A stretch of 64,000 nucleotides of DNA, from contig NZ_WXTX01000011.1 of NCBI RefSeq assembly GCF_009848685.1, forward strand, positions 101,415 through 165,414, in the 5' to 3' direction. Both the position numbers and the translations under genes were made by a program. The DNA comes from Andreprevotia sp. IGB-42 (GTDB lineage: Bacteria > Pseudomonadota > Gammaproteobacteria > Burkholderiales > Chitinibacteraceae). Shown piece after piece: positions 8,338 through 16,578 of the stretch. Each line of letters starts with the position of its first letter. Within the stretch, counting starts at the first letter, position 1. A model generated the notes under the pieces. That model was not told the origin of the DNA. It made no database searches and worked only from the letters and a program-made list of their open reading frames with translations.

Positions 8338-9246
8338 TCACGATTTGCGGCTGACCAGAGTGACGCCGGCAAACACCACCGCCGCACCCAGCCATTGCAC
8401 CACGCTCAGATGTTCATCCAGGATGCCCATGCTGAGCACGATGGTGATGATGGGGCCAAAGCTGCCCACCACCGCAGTGCGGCCAGCGCCGATGCGTGCC
8501 ATCGCCATGCTCATCAGGTAGATGGGCAGTACGGTGGAAATCATTGCCATCACGCTGGCGTATGCATACACCGGCCACGGCTGGATCAGGTCAGCGATGG
8601 GCCGCGCAATCAGGAAATGCGCCAGCATCACGCCGGCCGATACCGTCAGTGCCATTTCGGTAAAGCGCATCGACCCCACGCGGGCGATCAGCGGCGGGCT
8701 CAGCGTGAGGTAAAGCGCAAACGCCACGTTGCTGCCGAACACCCACAGCAACCCCTGCAGATCGGCATGCGCGTTATGCAGGCCCGGCCACACCACCAGC
8801 GCTATGCCCACATAGGTGATGACCAGTGCCAGCGTGGTGCGCCGCGTGATGCGCGTGCGCAGGTACACCGCGGAGAACAGCACCGTCAGCGTGGGGTAGA
8901 GGTACAGCACCAGCCGCTCCAGGCTGGCACTGACCGTTTGCAGGCCGATGAAATCGGTGATGCTCGACAGGTAATAGCCCAGAAACCCCAGCAACAGCAG
9001 CCACGCATAATCGCGCTGCGCCACCGGCGTTGCAGCCGGGCGCCGCCACAGCAGACGCAAGGCACCCAGTACCACCAGGCTGCATAGCAGGCGCAACGTC
9101 AGCAGCGTGATCGCATCCACGCCGTGGCGATACGCCAGTTTGACGAACACGGCCTTGGTGGCAAAACCACTGGCGGCCAGGATGGCGAAGATCACGCCGA
9201 TCTGTTCGTTGCTACGCGGTTCGGGGGCGGGTGGGGCGGATGTCAT
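8338..9246 (-). CDS. EamA/DMT-family inner-membrane transporter
   Basis: The 302-residue protein has ten predicted membrane helices in two EamA repeats (about 15-145 and 160-290), the layout of drug/metabolite exporters such as RhaT- or YdcZ-unrelated EamA carriers. The first repeat begins with GVIFAILAASGFATKAVFVK and contains SLERLVLYLYPTLTVLFSAV; the second ends in GPIITIVLSMGILDEHLSVVQWLGAAVVFAGV, the usual closing pattern. The start at 9246 is supported by AGGAG 7-11 nt upstream; a longer frame to 9330 adds a non-membrane lead unlike the family. Substrate unknown. It is divergent from the BenE-type gene. Confidence 0.85.
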   Translation of the reverse strand: MTSAPPAPEPRSNEQIGVIFAILAASGFATKAVFVKLAYRHGVDAITLLTLRLLCSLVVLGALRLLWRRPAATPVAQRDYAWLLLLGFLGYYLSSITDFIGLQTVSASLERLVLYLYPTLTVLFSAVYLRTRITRRTTLALVITYVGIALVVWPGLHNAHADLQGLLWVFGSNVAFALYLTLSPPLIARVGSMRFTEMALTVSAGVMLAHFLIARPIADLIQPWPVYAYASVMAMISTVLPIYLMSMAMARIGAGRTAVVGSFGPIITIVLSMGILDEHLSVVQWLGAAVVFAGVTLVSRKS

Positions 9247-9565
9247 GCACGGCTCCTGATGATTGGGCGGGCCGCGATGGAAGGCTGGTTTGCTCGATAC
9301 CACCGCAGCATTGCGGTGGCGTGCGCGCACGCTACCGCTGATGGGCTTTTAGCCACCAGACGGATTTGGCGTGGAGTGCATTGGCGCAGGTCATGCAACA
9401 AACGTAACGCGCTGGCGTGCTTTGCGTCAAGCTTGCGGGGGCGGCCACTGCGTAACGTCACGTACAGCCCTGCACGGTGTGCTGCCTGCACGGGCAAGCC
9501 GCTGTAACTGTGCGGTGGCGCGTTTGCCGCCCAGAATGAAAGCGATAATCGAACGGAAGCTGGTG
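9247..9565. other. Divergent intergenic region between the EamA gene and benE
   Basis: About 320 bp without a convincing gene. It must carry the promoters of both flanking genes, but I see no strong -35/-10 pair. The only clear structure is a perfect 8-bp inverted repeat at 9300-9319 (CCACCGCA, loop GCAT, TGCGGTGG), followed by the palindrome GTGCGCGCAC at 9321-9330. These could be regulator sites or a hairpin. Confidence 0.5.
9300..9319. repeat. Perfect 8-bp inverted repeat
   Basis: CCACCGCA and TGCGGTGG flank a 4-bp loop about 55 bp upstream of the EamA gene start. There is no adjacent T run, so it is not a typical terminator. It may be an operator or an RNA hairpin in the EamA leader. Confidence 0.5.
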
Positions 9566-10729
9566 ATGCGCGTATTTCCCTTTTCTGCCGTGGTGGCGGG
9601 CTTTGTTACCGTGCTGGTGGGCTTTACCAGCTCGGCGGTGATCGTTTTCCAGGCGGCGCAGGCGCTGGGTGCCAGCCCGGCCGAAGTGGCATCGTGGATG
9701 TGGGCATTGGGACTCGCCATGGGGCTGAGCTGTATCGGGCTGTCGCTGCGCTACAAGGTGCCCATTGTCACCGCGTGGTCCACGCCGGGGGCGGCCATGC
9801 TGGTGACCAGCGTGGCGGGCGTGCCGATGGCCGAGGCGGTTGGCGCCTTCATGGTGTCCGCGCTGCTGATCGCGCTGGCCGGGTTCTCCGGCGTGTTCGA
9901 GCGAGCGATGGCACGGGTGCCGCTGGGGATGGCCTCCGCCATGCTGGCCGGCGTGCTGCTGCGTTTCGGCATGGGCGCATTCGGCGCACTGCAAACGCAG
10001 TTCGTGATGGTAGGCGCCATGCTGGCGATGTATCTGCTGCTGCGCCGGCTGCTGCCGCGCTATGCCATCGTCGGCGTGCTGGCCACCGGTATCGTCGTCG
10101 CTGCGCTGCAGGGGCAGCTGCATCTTTCTGGCGTGCATTTCGCGCTGGCCACGCCCGTATTCACTGTGCCGGCGTTGTCCTGGCATGCGCTGATCGGCGT
10201 GGCGCTGCCGCTGTTCGTGGTGACCATGGCATCGCAGAATATCCCCGGCGTGGCGGTGCTGCGCGCATCCTGTTACCACCCGCCCATTTCGCCGGTGATC
10301 GGCACCACCGGCGTGATCAACCTGCTGCTGGCGCCATTCGGCGCGTTTGCACTCAATCTTGCCGCCATTACCGCCGCCATCTGCATGGGGCCGGAAGCGC
10401 ACGAAGATGCCAAAAAACGCTATCTGGCCGCCGTATCCGCCGGGGTGTTCTACTTGCTGGTGGGCATATTCGGGGCCACCGTGGGTGCGCTGTTCGCCGC
10501 CTTTCCCAAGGAACTGGTGCTGGCGGTGGCCGGCTTTGCGCTGATCAACACCATCGGCGGTGGCCTGCTGGCCGCAGTGCGCGATGAACACCAGCGCGAG
10601 CCGGCACTGATCACCTTCCTGGTTACCGCATCCGGGCTGACGCTGTTCGGGATCGGCGCGGCATTCTGGGGGCTGCTTGCCGGCGGCCTTGCCACCGTGG
10701 TGCTGCAGTATCGCCGGCAGGCCGCTTAG
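9566..10729 (+). CDS. benE: Benzoate/H+ symporter, BenE family
   Basis: BenE-type carriers import benzoate or related aromatic acids. The 387-residue protein has about eleven membrane helices and the family signatures VTAWSTPGAAML (~78-89) and, in the C-terminal half, FVVTMASQNIPGVAVLRASCY and GVINLLLAPFGAFALNLAAITAAICMG, which carry conserved polar residues of the transport path. The start at 9566 has GGAAG 8 nt upstream and gives the normal family length; an ATG at 9536 adds ten residues. No benzoate catabolic genes are nearby, so the substrate is inferred from family only. Confidence 0.88.
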   Translation: MRVFPFSAVVAGFVTVLVGFTSSAVIVFQAAQALGASPAEVASWMWALGLAMGLSCIGLSLRYKVPIVTAWSTPGAAMLVTSVAGVPMAEAVGAFMVSALLIALAGFSGVFERAMARVPLGMASAMLAGVLLRFGMGAFGALQTQFVMVGAMLAMYLLLRRLLPRYAIVGVLATGIVVAALQGQLHLSGVHFALATPVFTVPALSWHALIGVALPLFVVTMASQNIPGVAVLRASCYHPPISPVIGTTGVINLLLAPFGAFALNLAAITAAICMGPEAHEDAKKRYLAAVSAGVFYLLVGIFGATVGALFAAFPKELVLAVAGFALINTIGGGLLAAVRDEHQREPALITFLVTASGLTLFGIGAAFWGLLAGGLATVVLQYRRQAA

Positions 10730-10854
10730 CGCGGTTAACAAAGCGCTGCGGGGCGCATTGTGCGGGGGCGTGTGAGTGCGGGGCGTACCGCACCTCGTCG
10801 GCCACACATCGTCGGCCGCACCTCGTCAGCATCGCTGCGTGATGCCCACCGTGC

Positions 10855-11811
10855 CTAGCCCGCCATCACCTCGACGGCATCCACCGCTTTTTCGCCCATG
10901 CGCTCGCGGAACAGCTCGCACAGCGAGCGGCGTATCCAGGCGTGGCGCAAGTCGTGCTGGTGGCGTGCATGCCAGAACAGCGAATAGCTGAGTGCCGGCA
11001 GCCGGATACCGGGCGCAGGCAGGATCACGAAGCCCATATGGGGCTGGTAGTGGCTGAGCAGGTGCGCGGGTGCGGTGATGATCAGGTCGGTGCGCGATAC
11101 TACTTCCAGCGCCACCCAGAATTGCGGCGTCAGCAAGCCCACGCGCCGCTGGCGGCCGCTTGCCGCCAGTGCATCGTCGATACGGCCGCGCATATCGCTG
11201 CCCATCGACAGCTCCGCGTGCGGCCAGCTGCAGTAATTGGCAAACGTCAGGCCGCCGTGTTCAAGCAAGGGGTGACCCTGCCGCACCGCGCAAGCAAACT
11301 CATCGCGGAACACCAGCCGCTGGAATACACCCGGCGGCGCAGCGGGCGCAACGCCAAACGCCAGATCGGCACCGTTGTCGCCGATGTCCTGCAAGGTGGA
11401 CGGGTTCCAGCCGGATACTTCCAGCGTCAGCCCCGGCGCCTGCTGCTCCAGCCGGATCAAGGCTTCGGGCAGCAGCGAGCAGATCGCGTTGCTGGTGACT
11501 GCCAGCCGGAAATGCCCGCAGGCCTGCTGCGGATTGAAGGCCACCGGTGCCAGCATCGCGTTGATCTGCCCCAGCACCTGCTTGAGCGGCGCGCGCAGGC
11601 CCTCGGTCCTGGCGGTGGGCACCATGCGGTTGCCGCTGCGGACGAACAGGGGATCGTTGAAAATGGCGCGCAGCCGCGCCAGCGAACGGCTCATTGCAGA
11701 TTGTGTTACCCCCGCTGCATCGGCCGCCGCAGTCACGCTGCCATGGCGCAGCAACTGATCGAGCACCAGCAGCAGGTTGAAATCGATCTGGCTTAGCGCC
11801 GCGTTCTGCAT
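10855..11811 (-). CDS. LysR-family transcriptional regulator
   Basis: The 318-residue protein has a LysR winged helix-turn-helix at residues ~8-65, with LLLVLDQLLRHGSVTAAADA and GVTQSAMSRSLARLRAIFND, and a substrate-binding domain from ~92 on. NodD/LeuO-like features (RxNPLFV replaced by NDPLFVRSGNRMVPT) suggest the group of LysRs that starts with a conserved DFNLL. The start at 11811 has GGAGG 6 nt upstream; a frame extending to 11832 has none. It is divergently placed 164 bp from two exported NTF2-like genes and convergent with benE, so either could be its target. Effector unknown. Confidence 0.9.
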   Translation of the reverse strand: MQNAALSQIDFNLLLVLDQLLRHGSVTAAADAAGVTQSAMSRSLARLRAIFNDPLFVRSGNRMVPTARTEGLRAPLKQVLGQINAMLAPVAFNPQQACGHFRLAVTSNAICSLLPEALIRLEQQAPGLTLEVSGWNPSTLQDIGDNGADLAFGVAPAAPPGVFQRLVFRDEFACAVRQGHPLLEHGGLTFANYCSWPHAELSMGSDMRGRIDDALAASGRQRRVGLLTPQFWVALEVVSRTDLIITAPAHLLSHYQPHMGFVILPAPGIRLPALSYSLFWHARHQHDLRHAWIRRSLCELFRERMGEKAVDAVEVMAG

Positions 11812-11975
11812 GCTTGCCTCCGGTATGCGCATCCATTCATGGTAGGCGAATAAACCGCTGCGCAGTCATGCCGCGCACGCATGACCTGCATGCCTGCCGC
11901 GGCATGGCAAAGGCATGCCGGGCCTTCCAGAATGCGCCACAGCAGGGTTGCCTTCGCAGCCCGGAAGGAGCGGCA

Positions 11976-12377
11976 ATGAAACAGGCATGGATGATCTGGG
12001 CAAGCGTGCTGCTTGCCCCGCCGGGGTTGGCCGGCATGGTGGACGACACCGCAGCGGTGCGGCAGGTCGCCAGTGATTACGCAACAGGCTGGCAAACTGC
12101 GGATGCCGCCAAAGTGGCCGGCACCGTGCATGCGCAAACGGTGCAGCGCAAACTGCGGGCAGGCAGCTTGCAAAGTGCGGATGCAACAGCGCTCACGGCG
12201 GCAGTGGCCGGCAACAAATCGGCCAGCAACGCTGCAACGGATATTGCCGTACTTGATGTCTATCACAACGTGGCATTTGCCAGCGTGCGTGGCACGCGGG
12301 GCACCGAATACCTGCAGCTGGGCCGCGTGGCCGGGCAATGGAAAATCATCAACATCCTGCAGGGGGCGCAGCCATGA
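11976..12377 (+). CDS. Exported NTF2-like (putative lumazine-binding type) protein, first of a pair
   Basis: The 133-residue product begins with a signal peptide (MKQAWMIWASVLLAPPGLAG). The remainder follows the NTF2-like pattern of the putative lumazine-binding family: AAVRQVASDYATGWQTADAAKVAGTVH, then VHAQTVQRKL, a variable middle and YLQLGRVAGQWKIINILQ at the end. These small cone-shaped domains bind diverse ligands, so no reaction is claimed. GGAAGGAG lies 6 nt before the chosen ATG. Its last codon overlaps the start of a second paralogue by ATGA, so the two are translated together. Confidence 0.7.
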   Translation: MKQAWMIWASVLLAPPGLAGMVDDTAAVRQVASDYATGWQTADAAKVAGTVHAQTVQRKLRAGSLQSADATALTAAVAGNKSASNAATDIAVLDVYHNVAFASVRGTRGTEYLQLGRVAGQWKIINILQGAQP

Positions 12378-12832
12378 ACGCTACCGTGAACCGGCTCATC
12401 CCCACGCTATGGCTGGCAAGCACGCTGGTGCTGGGCGCGCAAAGCGCACAGGCCGCCCCGTGCGCCCCCGCTGATTGCAAGGCACTGGATGCCGTTGCGC
12501 ATGACTATATCGACGGCTGGTACGACGGCAACGCCACGCGCATGCGCAATGCACTGGCCCCCGAGCTGGCCAAGCGCAACCTGGTGCAAGCGACCAACAG
12601 CACGCGCATCGATGAAATGGGCGCTGATGGCCTGATCTACTACACCGGCAAAGGTACCGGGGCAACACGCGAGCCCTCACTGCGCCGCGCGGATGTCACC
12701 GTGCTGGATGTCAGCGGCGATATGGCGGCGGTAAAGCTGGTGGCGCAGGACTGGGTGGATTACCTGGCGCTGGCGCGCATCAATGGCAGCTGGAAAATCG
12801 TCAACGTGGTGTGGGAGCTGCACGCGCATTAG
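12374..12832 (+). CDS. Exported NTF2-like (putative lumazine-binding type) protein, second of a pair
   Basis: The 152-residue protein has a signal peptide ending near SAQAA (residue ~28). The mature part carries the family pattern clearly: VAHDYIDGWYDGNATRMRNALAP, LAKRNLVQ, a middle with LIYYTGKG, and DYLALARINGSWKIVNVVW. It is a diverged paralogue of the preceding gene and overlaps it by four bases. Cys at about residues 30 and 35 of the precursor could form a disulfide in the periplasm. Ligand unknown. Confidence 0.78.
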   Translation: MNATVNRLIPTLWLASTLVLGAQSAQAAPCAPADCKALDAVAHDYIDGWYDGNATRMRNALAPELAKRNLVQATNSTRIDEMGADGLIYYTGKGTGATREPSLRRADVTVLDVSGDMAAVKLVAQDWVDYLALARINGSWKIVNVVWELHAH

Positions 12833-12856
12833 GCCGCAAGGGGCAGAAAACGCCGC

Positions 12857-13681
12857 TCAGCCAGCGTTTTCCGCCGCCAGCTCGGCCAGCCCTGCGTGGA
12901 TCAATCGCCACGCAATGCTGGCACCGGAGGGCAGCCCCGGCAATGCATCGGCAGTAAACCACTGTGCATCTTCGATCTCGCCCGGTTGCGGCACGATCTC
13001 GCCCGATACGTAATCGGCAAAGAACGCCAGCATCAGCGAGTGTGGAAATGGCCACGACTGGCTCTGGAACCAGCGCAGGTTGGTCACCTTCAGCCCCACT
13101 TCCTCCAGCACTTCGCGATGCACGCAATCTTCCACCGATTCGCCGGGCTCCACAAAACCGGCCAGCGCGCTGTACATGCCCGGGCGGAAATGGGGCGAGC
13201 GGCCCAGCAGCAGCGCGTTGCCGCGCTTGATCAGCACCATCATCGCCGGCGAGATGCGCGGGTACATACGGTGCGCGCAGGCCGGGCATACCTTGGCCAT
13301 TTCGCCGTTCTCGATCCGCGTAGCGGTGCCGCAGCGCCCGCAGTGGCGGTGATCACGATCCCAGTGCAGCAACTGCTTGGCGCGTACCGCCACCGCAAAG
13401 TGTTCGTCGCTGATCATGCCATGCACCGCGCGCAGGTTGATGGCCTGCAGGTGATCGCCGGCCGCAACCCCGGTGGCCCAGCCCAGCAAGCGGCACGGCA
13501 CACCATCGAGCGCGCCGATGATCACGTCGAGCTCTGGCGTACCCAGCCCGGTCAGTTCAGGCAGTGCCGGCAAGGTGGCATTACCCCCCAGCAGCAGGTC
13601 GCCGCCGGCAAAGGCAAACACCAGCGCAGGCTGATCGGGGGCGGGCAGTGCAAACAGCGGCAGGAAAGCGGTATCAGTCAT
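12857..13681 (-). CDS. nudC: NADH pyrophosphatase / NAD-capped RNA hydrolase
   Basis: NudC cleaves NAD(H) to NMN(H) and AMP and removes NAD caps from RNA. The 274-residue protein has the zinc ribbon with Cys at ~114, 117, 132 and 135, then the complete Nudix box at ~175-197 (GFVEPGESVEDCVHREVLEE and following VGL), and the diagnostic SQSWPFPHS motif at ~207-215 that separates NudC from other Nudix enzymes. Its start overlaps by 8 bp the end of the shifted frame of the upstream damaged gene, so it may sit at the end of the same operon. Confidence 0.95.
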   Translation of the reverse strand: MTDTAFLPLFALPAPDQPALVFAFAGGDLLLGGNATLPALPELTGLGTPELDVIIGALDGVPCRLLGWATGVAAGDHLQAINLRAVHGMISDEHFAVAVRAKQLLHWDRDHRHCGRCGTATRIENGEMAKVCPACAHRMYPRISPAMMVLIKRGNALLLGRSPHFRPGMYSALAGFVEPGESVEDCVHREVLEEVGLKVTNLRWFQSQSWPFPHSLMLAFFADYVSGEIVPQPGEIEDAQWFTADALPGLPSGASIAWRLIHAGLAELAAENAG

Positions 13682-13971
13682 GCGCCGAGTCTAGCAGCTC
13701 CGTTTTGCTGCCGGCACCGGCTATCGCCACCAACTGGCCATCGTGGTAACGCGCCTGCTTGCCCAGCCAGCCGGCTTCGATGTCGGGCACGATGGCCGAT
13801 GGTCTGCCCAGCTCGCGCAAGCGGGTAGCGCCGATGCTCATGTTGCCTGTCGCCAAAGCCGGGTAGCTCGATCGCCTGTGCCCGGTGTTGCTGGAAATAC
13901 GGCAACGCCTGTTGCCACCAGCGTGCGCAGCTACCGTTACCGCCCAACAGGTAAAGGGTGATTTGCGTCAT
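13674..13971 (-). pseudogene. Frameshifted remnant, possibly of an alpha/beta-hydrolase-like gene
   Basis: From ATG at 13971 the frame reads about 42 residues (TLYLLGGNGSCARWWQQALP then AIELPGFGD) that look like the start of an alpha/beta hydrolase, whose oxyanion region and beta-strand 4 read this way. It then becomes arginine-rich nonsense. Moving by one base restores a sensible frame (GNMSIGATRLRELGRPSAIV and on to 13674). The start overlaps the upstream gene stop by ATGA and the shifted frame overlaps nudC by 8 bp, as a real operon gene would. Core catalytic motifs are missing, so an internal deletion is likely too. Family identity is tentative. Confidence 0.45.
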
Positions 13972-14408
13972 GCAGATTCGCAATGGTGGCGCAGTGCCTG
14001 CAAACGCCGGCTCGTTTCAAAATGGAAATAGCGCTGCATGATCGGTTCCAGCCAGCGCAGCCACGGCTTGGCGCTGAGATGGTAGCGGAACCGCACTTTG
14101 CAGCCTTGCTCACCCACAGGCGTGAACACCCAGCTGCCGGCGAAGCTTTGCAGAAAGAACGGCCCTCGCGTCATGCAGATGGCGGCACGCTCACCCGGCC
14201 GGACCGCTACATAGGTCACTTCCATCTGCATGCCGTGCCAGGCAGTGATCCGCAGCCGTACACCGGCAGCCTCGTGCCGTGCGCCATCCAGATAATCGGT
14301 GCGGCGGGTGAATGGATCCCATGCGCGGCGGAGCCGATGGCTCTGCGAGGCTGCATAGGCGCTGGCTGCCGGTGCAGCGATCCGGCAGCGGGCATCGATT
14401 ATCGACAT
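13968..14408 (-). CDS. SRPBCC (START-like) small-ligand-binding protein
   Basis: The 146-residue protein follows the SRPBCC helix-grip fold: an N-terminal strand with DARCRIAAPA, an early helix with RAWDPFTRRTDYLDG, several amphipathic strands, and a long C-terminal helix (RWLEPIMQRYFHFETSRRLQ). Related polyketide-cyclase/dehydrase-like proteins bind hydrophobic ligands in the central cavity. It overlaps the DUF4166 gene by 10 bp upstream and the damaged hydrolase-like gene by 4 bp downstream. In this setting it probably works with the epimerase and the DUF4166 protein, in an unknown pathway. Confidence 0.7.
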   Translation of the reverse strand: MSIIDARCRIAAPAASAYAASQSHRLRRAWDPFTRRTDYLDGARHEAAGVRLRITAWHGMQMEVTYVAVRPGERAAICMTRGPFFLQSFAGSWVFTPVGEQGCKVRFRYHLSAKPWLRWLEPIMQRYFHFETSRRLQALRHHCESA

Positions 14409-14938
14409 GGTGCACCGCCCGCCGGCAGCAGCCAGCCCTGATAGTGCAGCAGGTCGAGTTCCTGCCCGATGCCGATGCGGACATCGAAATGCAGCCGGCC
14501 ATCGTATTCACGCTCGATCGCATGCACGCGCAGCGCCCAGCGCGCTGGCACGCGGATGCCAAGAAAATGGGTGGCCGTACTGTGCTGCGCCAGCGTATTG
14601 CGGTGGCGCGTACTGGCTAACTGCAAGCGGAACGGACCAAATGATTCGTACAGCTGTGCGCCATCGGCATGCTGGGCCGATGCCATGCGGCGCTGGCCGA
14701 AGCGGCGTTGCCAGAGCTCTCCTCCGGCCTGCTCGCGCAGCGTGATGCTGCAAGGCTGGTCCCGCCCTTCCGCCGGCAAGCGGCCGAGCCACAGCAATGC
14801 CCGCAACCAGCGCTGGCTGGCCCAGCGCACATCGGCCAGCCCCTGCCAGCAGAGATCATGGTGGCTGTGCAGGGTTTGCAGCAGTGGCGCCAGCCTGGCG
14901 TAGTCAGCGCCCAGTACGTGTTGATAGAGGGTGCTCAT
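14399..14938 (-). CDS. DUF4166-family protein
   Basis: The 179-residue protein begins STLYQHVLGADYARLAPLLQTLHS, the usual start of DUF4166 proteins, and has the family ending GRLHFDVRIGIGQELDLLHYQGWL. The middle has LWQRRFGQRRM and FGPFRLQL. Function is unknown; the domain is often found beside or fused to NAD-dependent epimerases, as here, where it starts one base after the epimerase stop. The chosen ATG at 14938 removes an Arg/Cys-rich lead that is a shadow of the epimerase gene. Confidence 0.75.
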   Translation of the reverse strand: MSTLYQHVLGADYARLAPLLQTLHSHHDLCWQGLADVRWASQRWLRALLWLGRLPAEGRDQPCSITLREQAGGELWQRRFGQRRMASAQHADGAQLYESFGPFRLQLASTRHRNTLAQHSTATHFLGIRVPARWALRVHAIEREYDGRLHFDVRIGIGQELDLLHYQGWLLPAGGAPCR

Positions 14939-14939
14939 G

Positions 14940-16367
14940 TCACGCCTCCGCGCACAGCGCCGCTTCGAGCGAGGGATACCGGAAGGCAAAGCCACTTTCC
15001 TGCAGCCGGCGTGGCAGTACGTGCTGGCCGCCGAAGAACAACAACGCCATTTCGCCAGCCAGCAGGCGTACCGGTGTAGCCGGCAGCGGCAACAGTGCCG
15101 GGCGGTGCAATACCCGGGCGGCAGTACGGGCAAATTCGGCCTGCGGTTGCGCATCCGGCGCCACCGCGTTGTAGACGCCCTGCATGCTGGCATCCCTCAG
15201 TGCACGCGCGATCAGCGCCAGCACATCGTCACGGTGGATCCAGCCCATCAACTGCGTGCCGCTGCCCATGCGTCCACCCAGCCCCAGCCGGAACGGCAGC
15301 AGCAGCATCGGCAGCGGGCCGCCGGGGCCGAATACCTAGCCCAGACGCAGCACCACGCGGCGCACGTCCATGATGTCCACCTGTGCGGCGCTCGCTTCCC
15401 AGCGCTGGCACAGCGCGCTCATGAATTCATCGGCCGGCGGGGCGTTTTCATCCAGCGGCGCACCGTCGGGCTGGTCGCCATAAAAGCCGATGGCAGAGCC
15501 ATTGATCAATACCGCCGGCCGGTGGGTGGCAGTACGTATCCACGCCACCAGCGCATCGGTCAGGTCCACGCGGCTGCGCATCAGTACTGCCTTGCGTGCT
15601 GCGGTCCAGCGCCCGCCTGCCACCGGTGCACCAGCCAGATTGATCACGGCGTCGAACGCGCAATCGCGTGCCAGCTCATCAAAGCGCCGCACGCTACGTA
15701 CCTGGCCATCAAACAGGTAGGCCACCCGTACCGGATCACGCGCCAGCAACGTCACCTCATGGCCGGCCACCAGCAGTTGGCGCACCAGTTCGGTACCGAT
15801 GAAGCCGGTGCCACCCGTCACCAGTACGCGGCGGTGCGCACCGATGAAGGGGTTGGGCGCTGCCGGGGCGGGGTGGCCCAGCCGGAATGCCGCCCAGCCA
15901 TCGCGCACGCCCGATAGCGCAACGCCCGCAGCAAACACGCTCAGTACCCAACTCGGCCAGCCGTAGTCGTGCACCACCAGCGCGCTGGCTTGCGGCCACC
16001 AGTGCATGAGCGCATGCACGGCCAGCAGCCCGAACACCGCACCCCCGTTGATGGCCAGTATCGTGTGCAGTATCCGTTCAGTGGCCGGCAGCTTGCGGCT
16101 ATTGTCTTCAATCACGAAATCCCACAGCGTCAGCAGTACTTCGATGCCTACCAGCCCGGCCAGCACCAGCAGCCAGCCACCGCGCCATTCCAGCCAGGCA
16201 ATGCCGGCAAACACCACGCCATACAGCAGCGCGCGTACCGAATGGATGGCCAGCTCCTTGCGTGCGCTGGCCTGGCGCGGCAGTGCCACGGTGAGCTCAT
16301 GGTGGTAAACGGTATCGAGCGCGCCCAGCACGCCCTGCAGCATCAACAACGATAGAACGATTTCCAT
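14940..16367 (-). pseudogene. Membrane-anchored TIGR01777-type NAD-dependent epimerase, interrupted by an in-frame amber codon
   Basis: Residues 1-160 hold about four membrane helices. A Rossmann domain follows with GGTGFIG at ~185-191, the VINLAGAPVAGGRWT stretch, and INGSAIGFYGD, hallmarks of TIGR01777 (SulA/YfcH-like) epimerases. After LRLG (residue 343) there is a TAG at 15338-15336. The same frame continues past it with VFGPGGPLPML, GWIHRDDVLALI and YNAVAPDAQPQ to 14940, exactly what the family needs. A single T-to-A change of a TTG leucine codon would produce this. It is either a nonsense mutation, a sequencing error or a suppressed stop. First gene of a five-gene minus-strand run. Confidence 0.8.
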
Positions 16368-16578
16368 GGTGCGCTCCCGCCAATCCCGGGCGCCGCACGA
16401 TGCGGCTGTCCTGTGCTTATTATTATTCTGTAATTTCTGTTTGTACGGAAATAAAAGATTGTGGTGATGGGGTAGCGCTAAACGCCGGATAGATCGGTGA
16501 AGGCGGGGGAAGCCACCGGCTCAGTGCGGTGCAGCGCGACGGCATCGCCATCGCACTACGGTCAGGGCTGTGGCGGCA

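Noticed and set aside
9458..10807. Minus-strand frame of about 450 codons opposite benE
   Set aside because: His- and Gly-rich shadow with no motif; the plus strand encodes a full BenE carrier.
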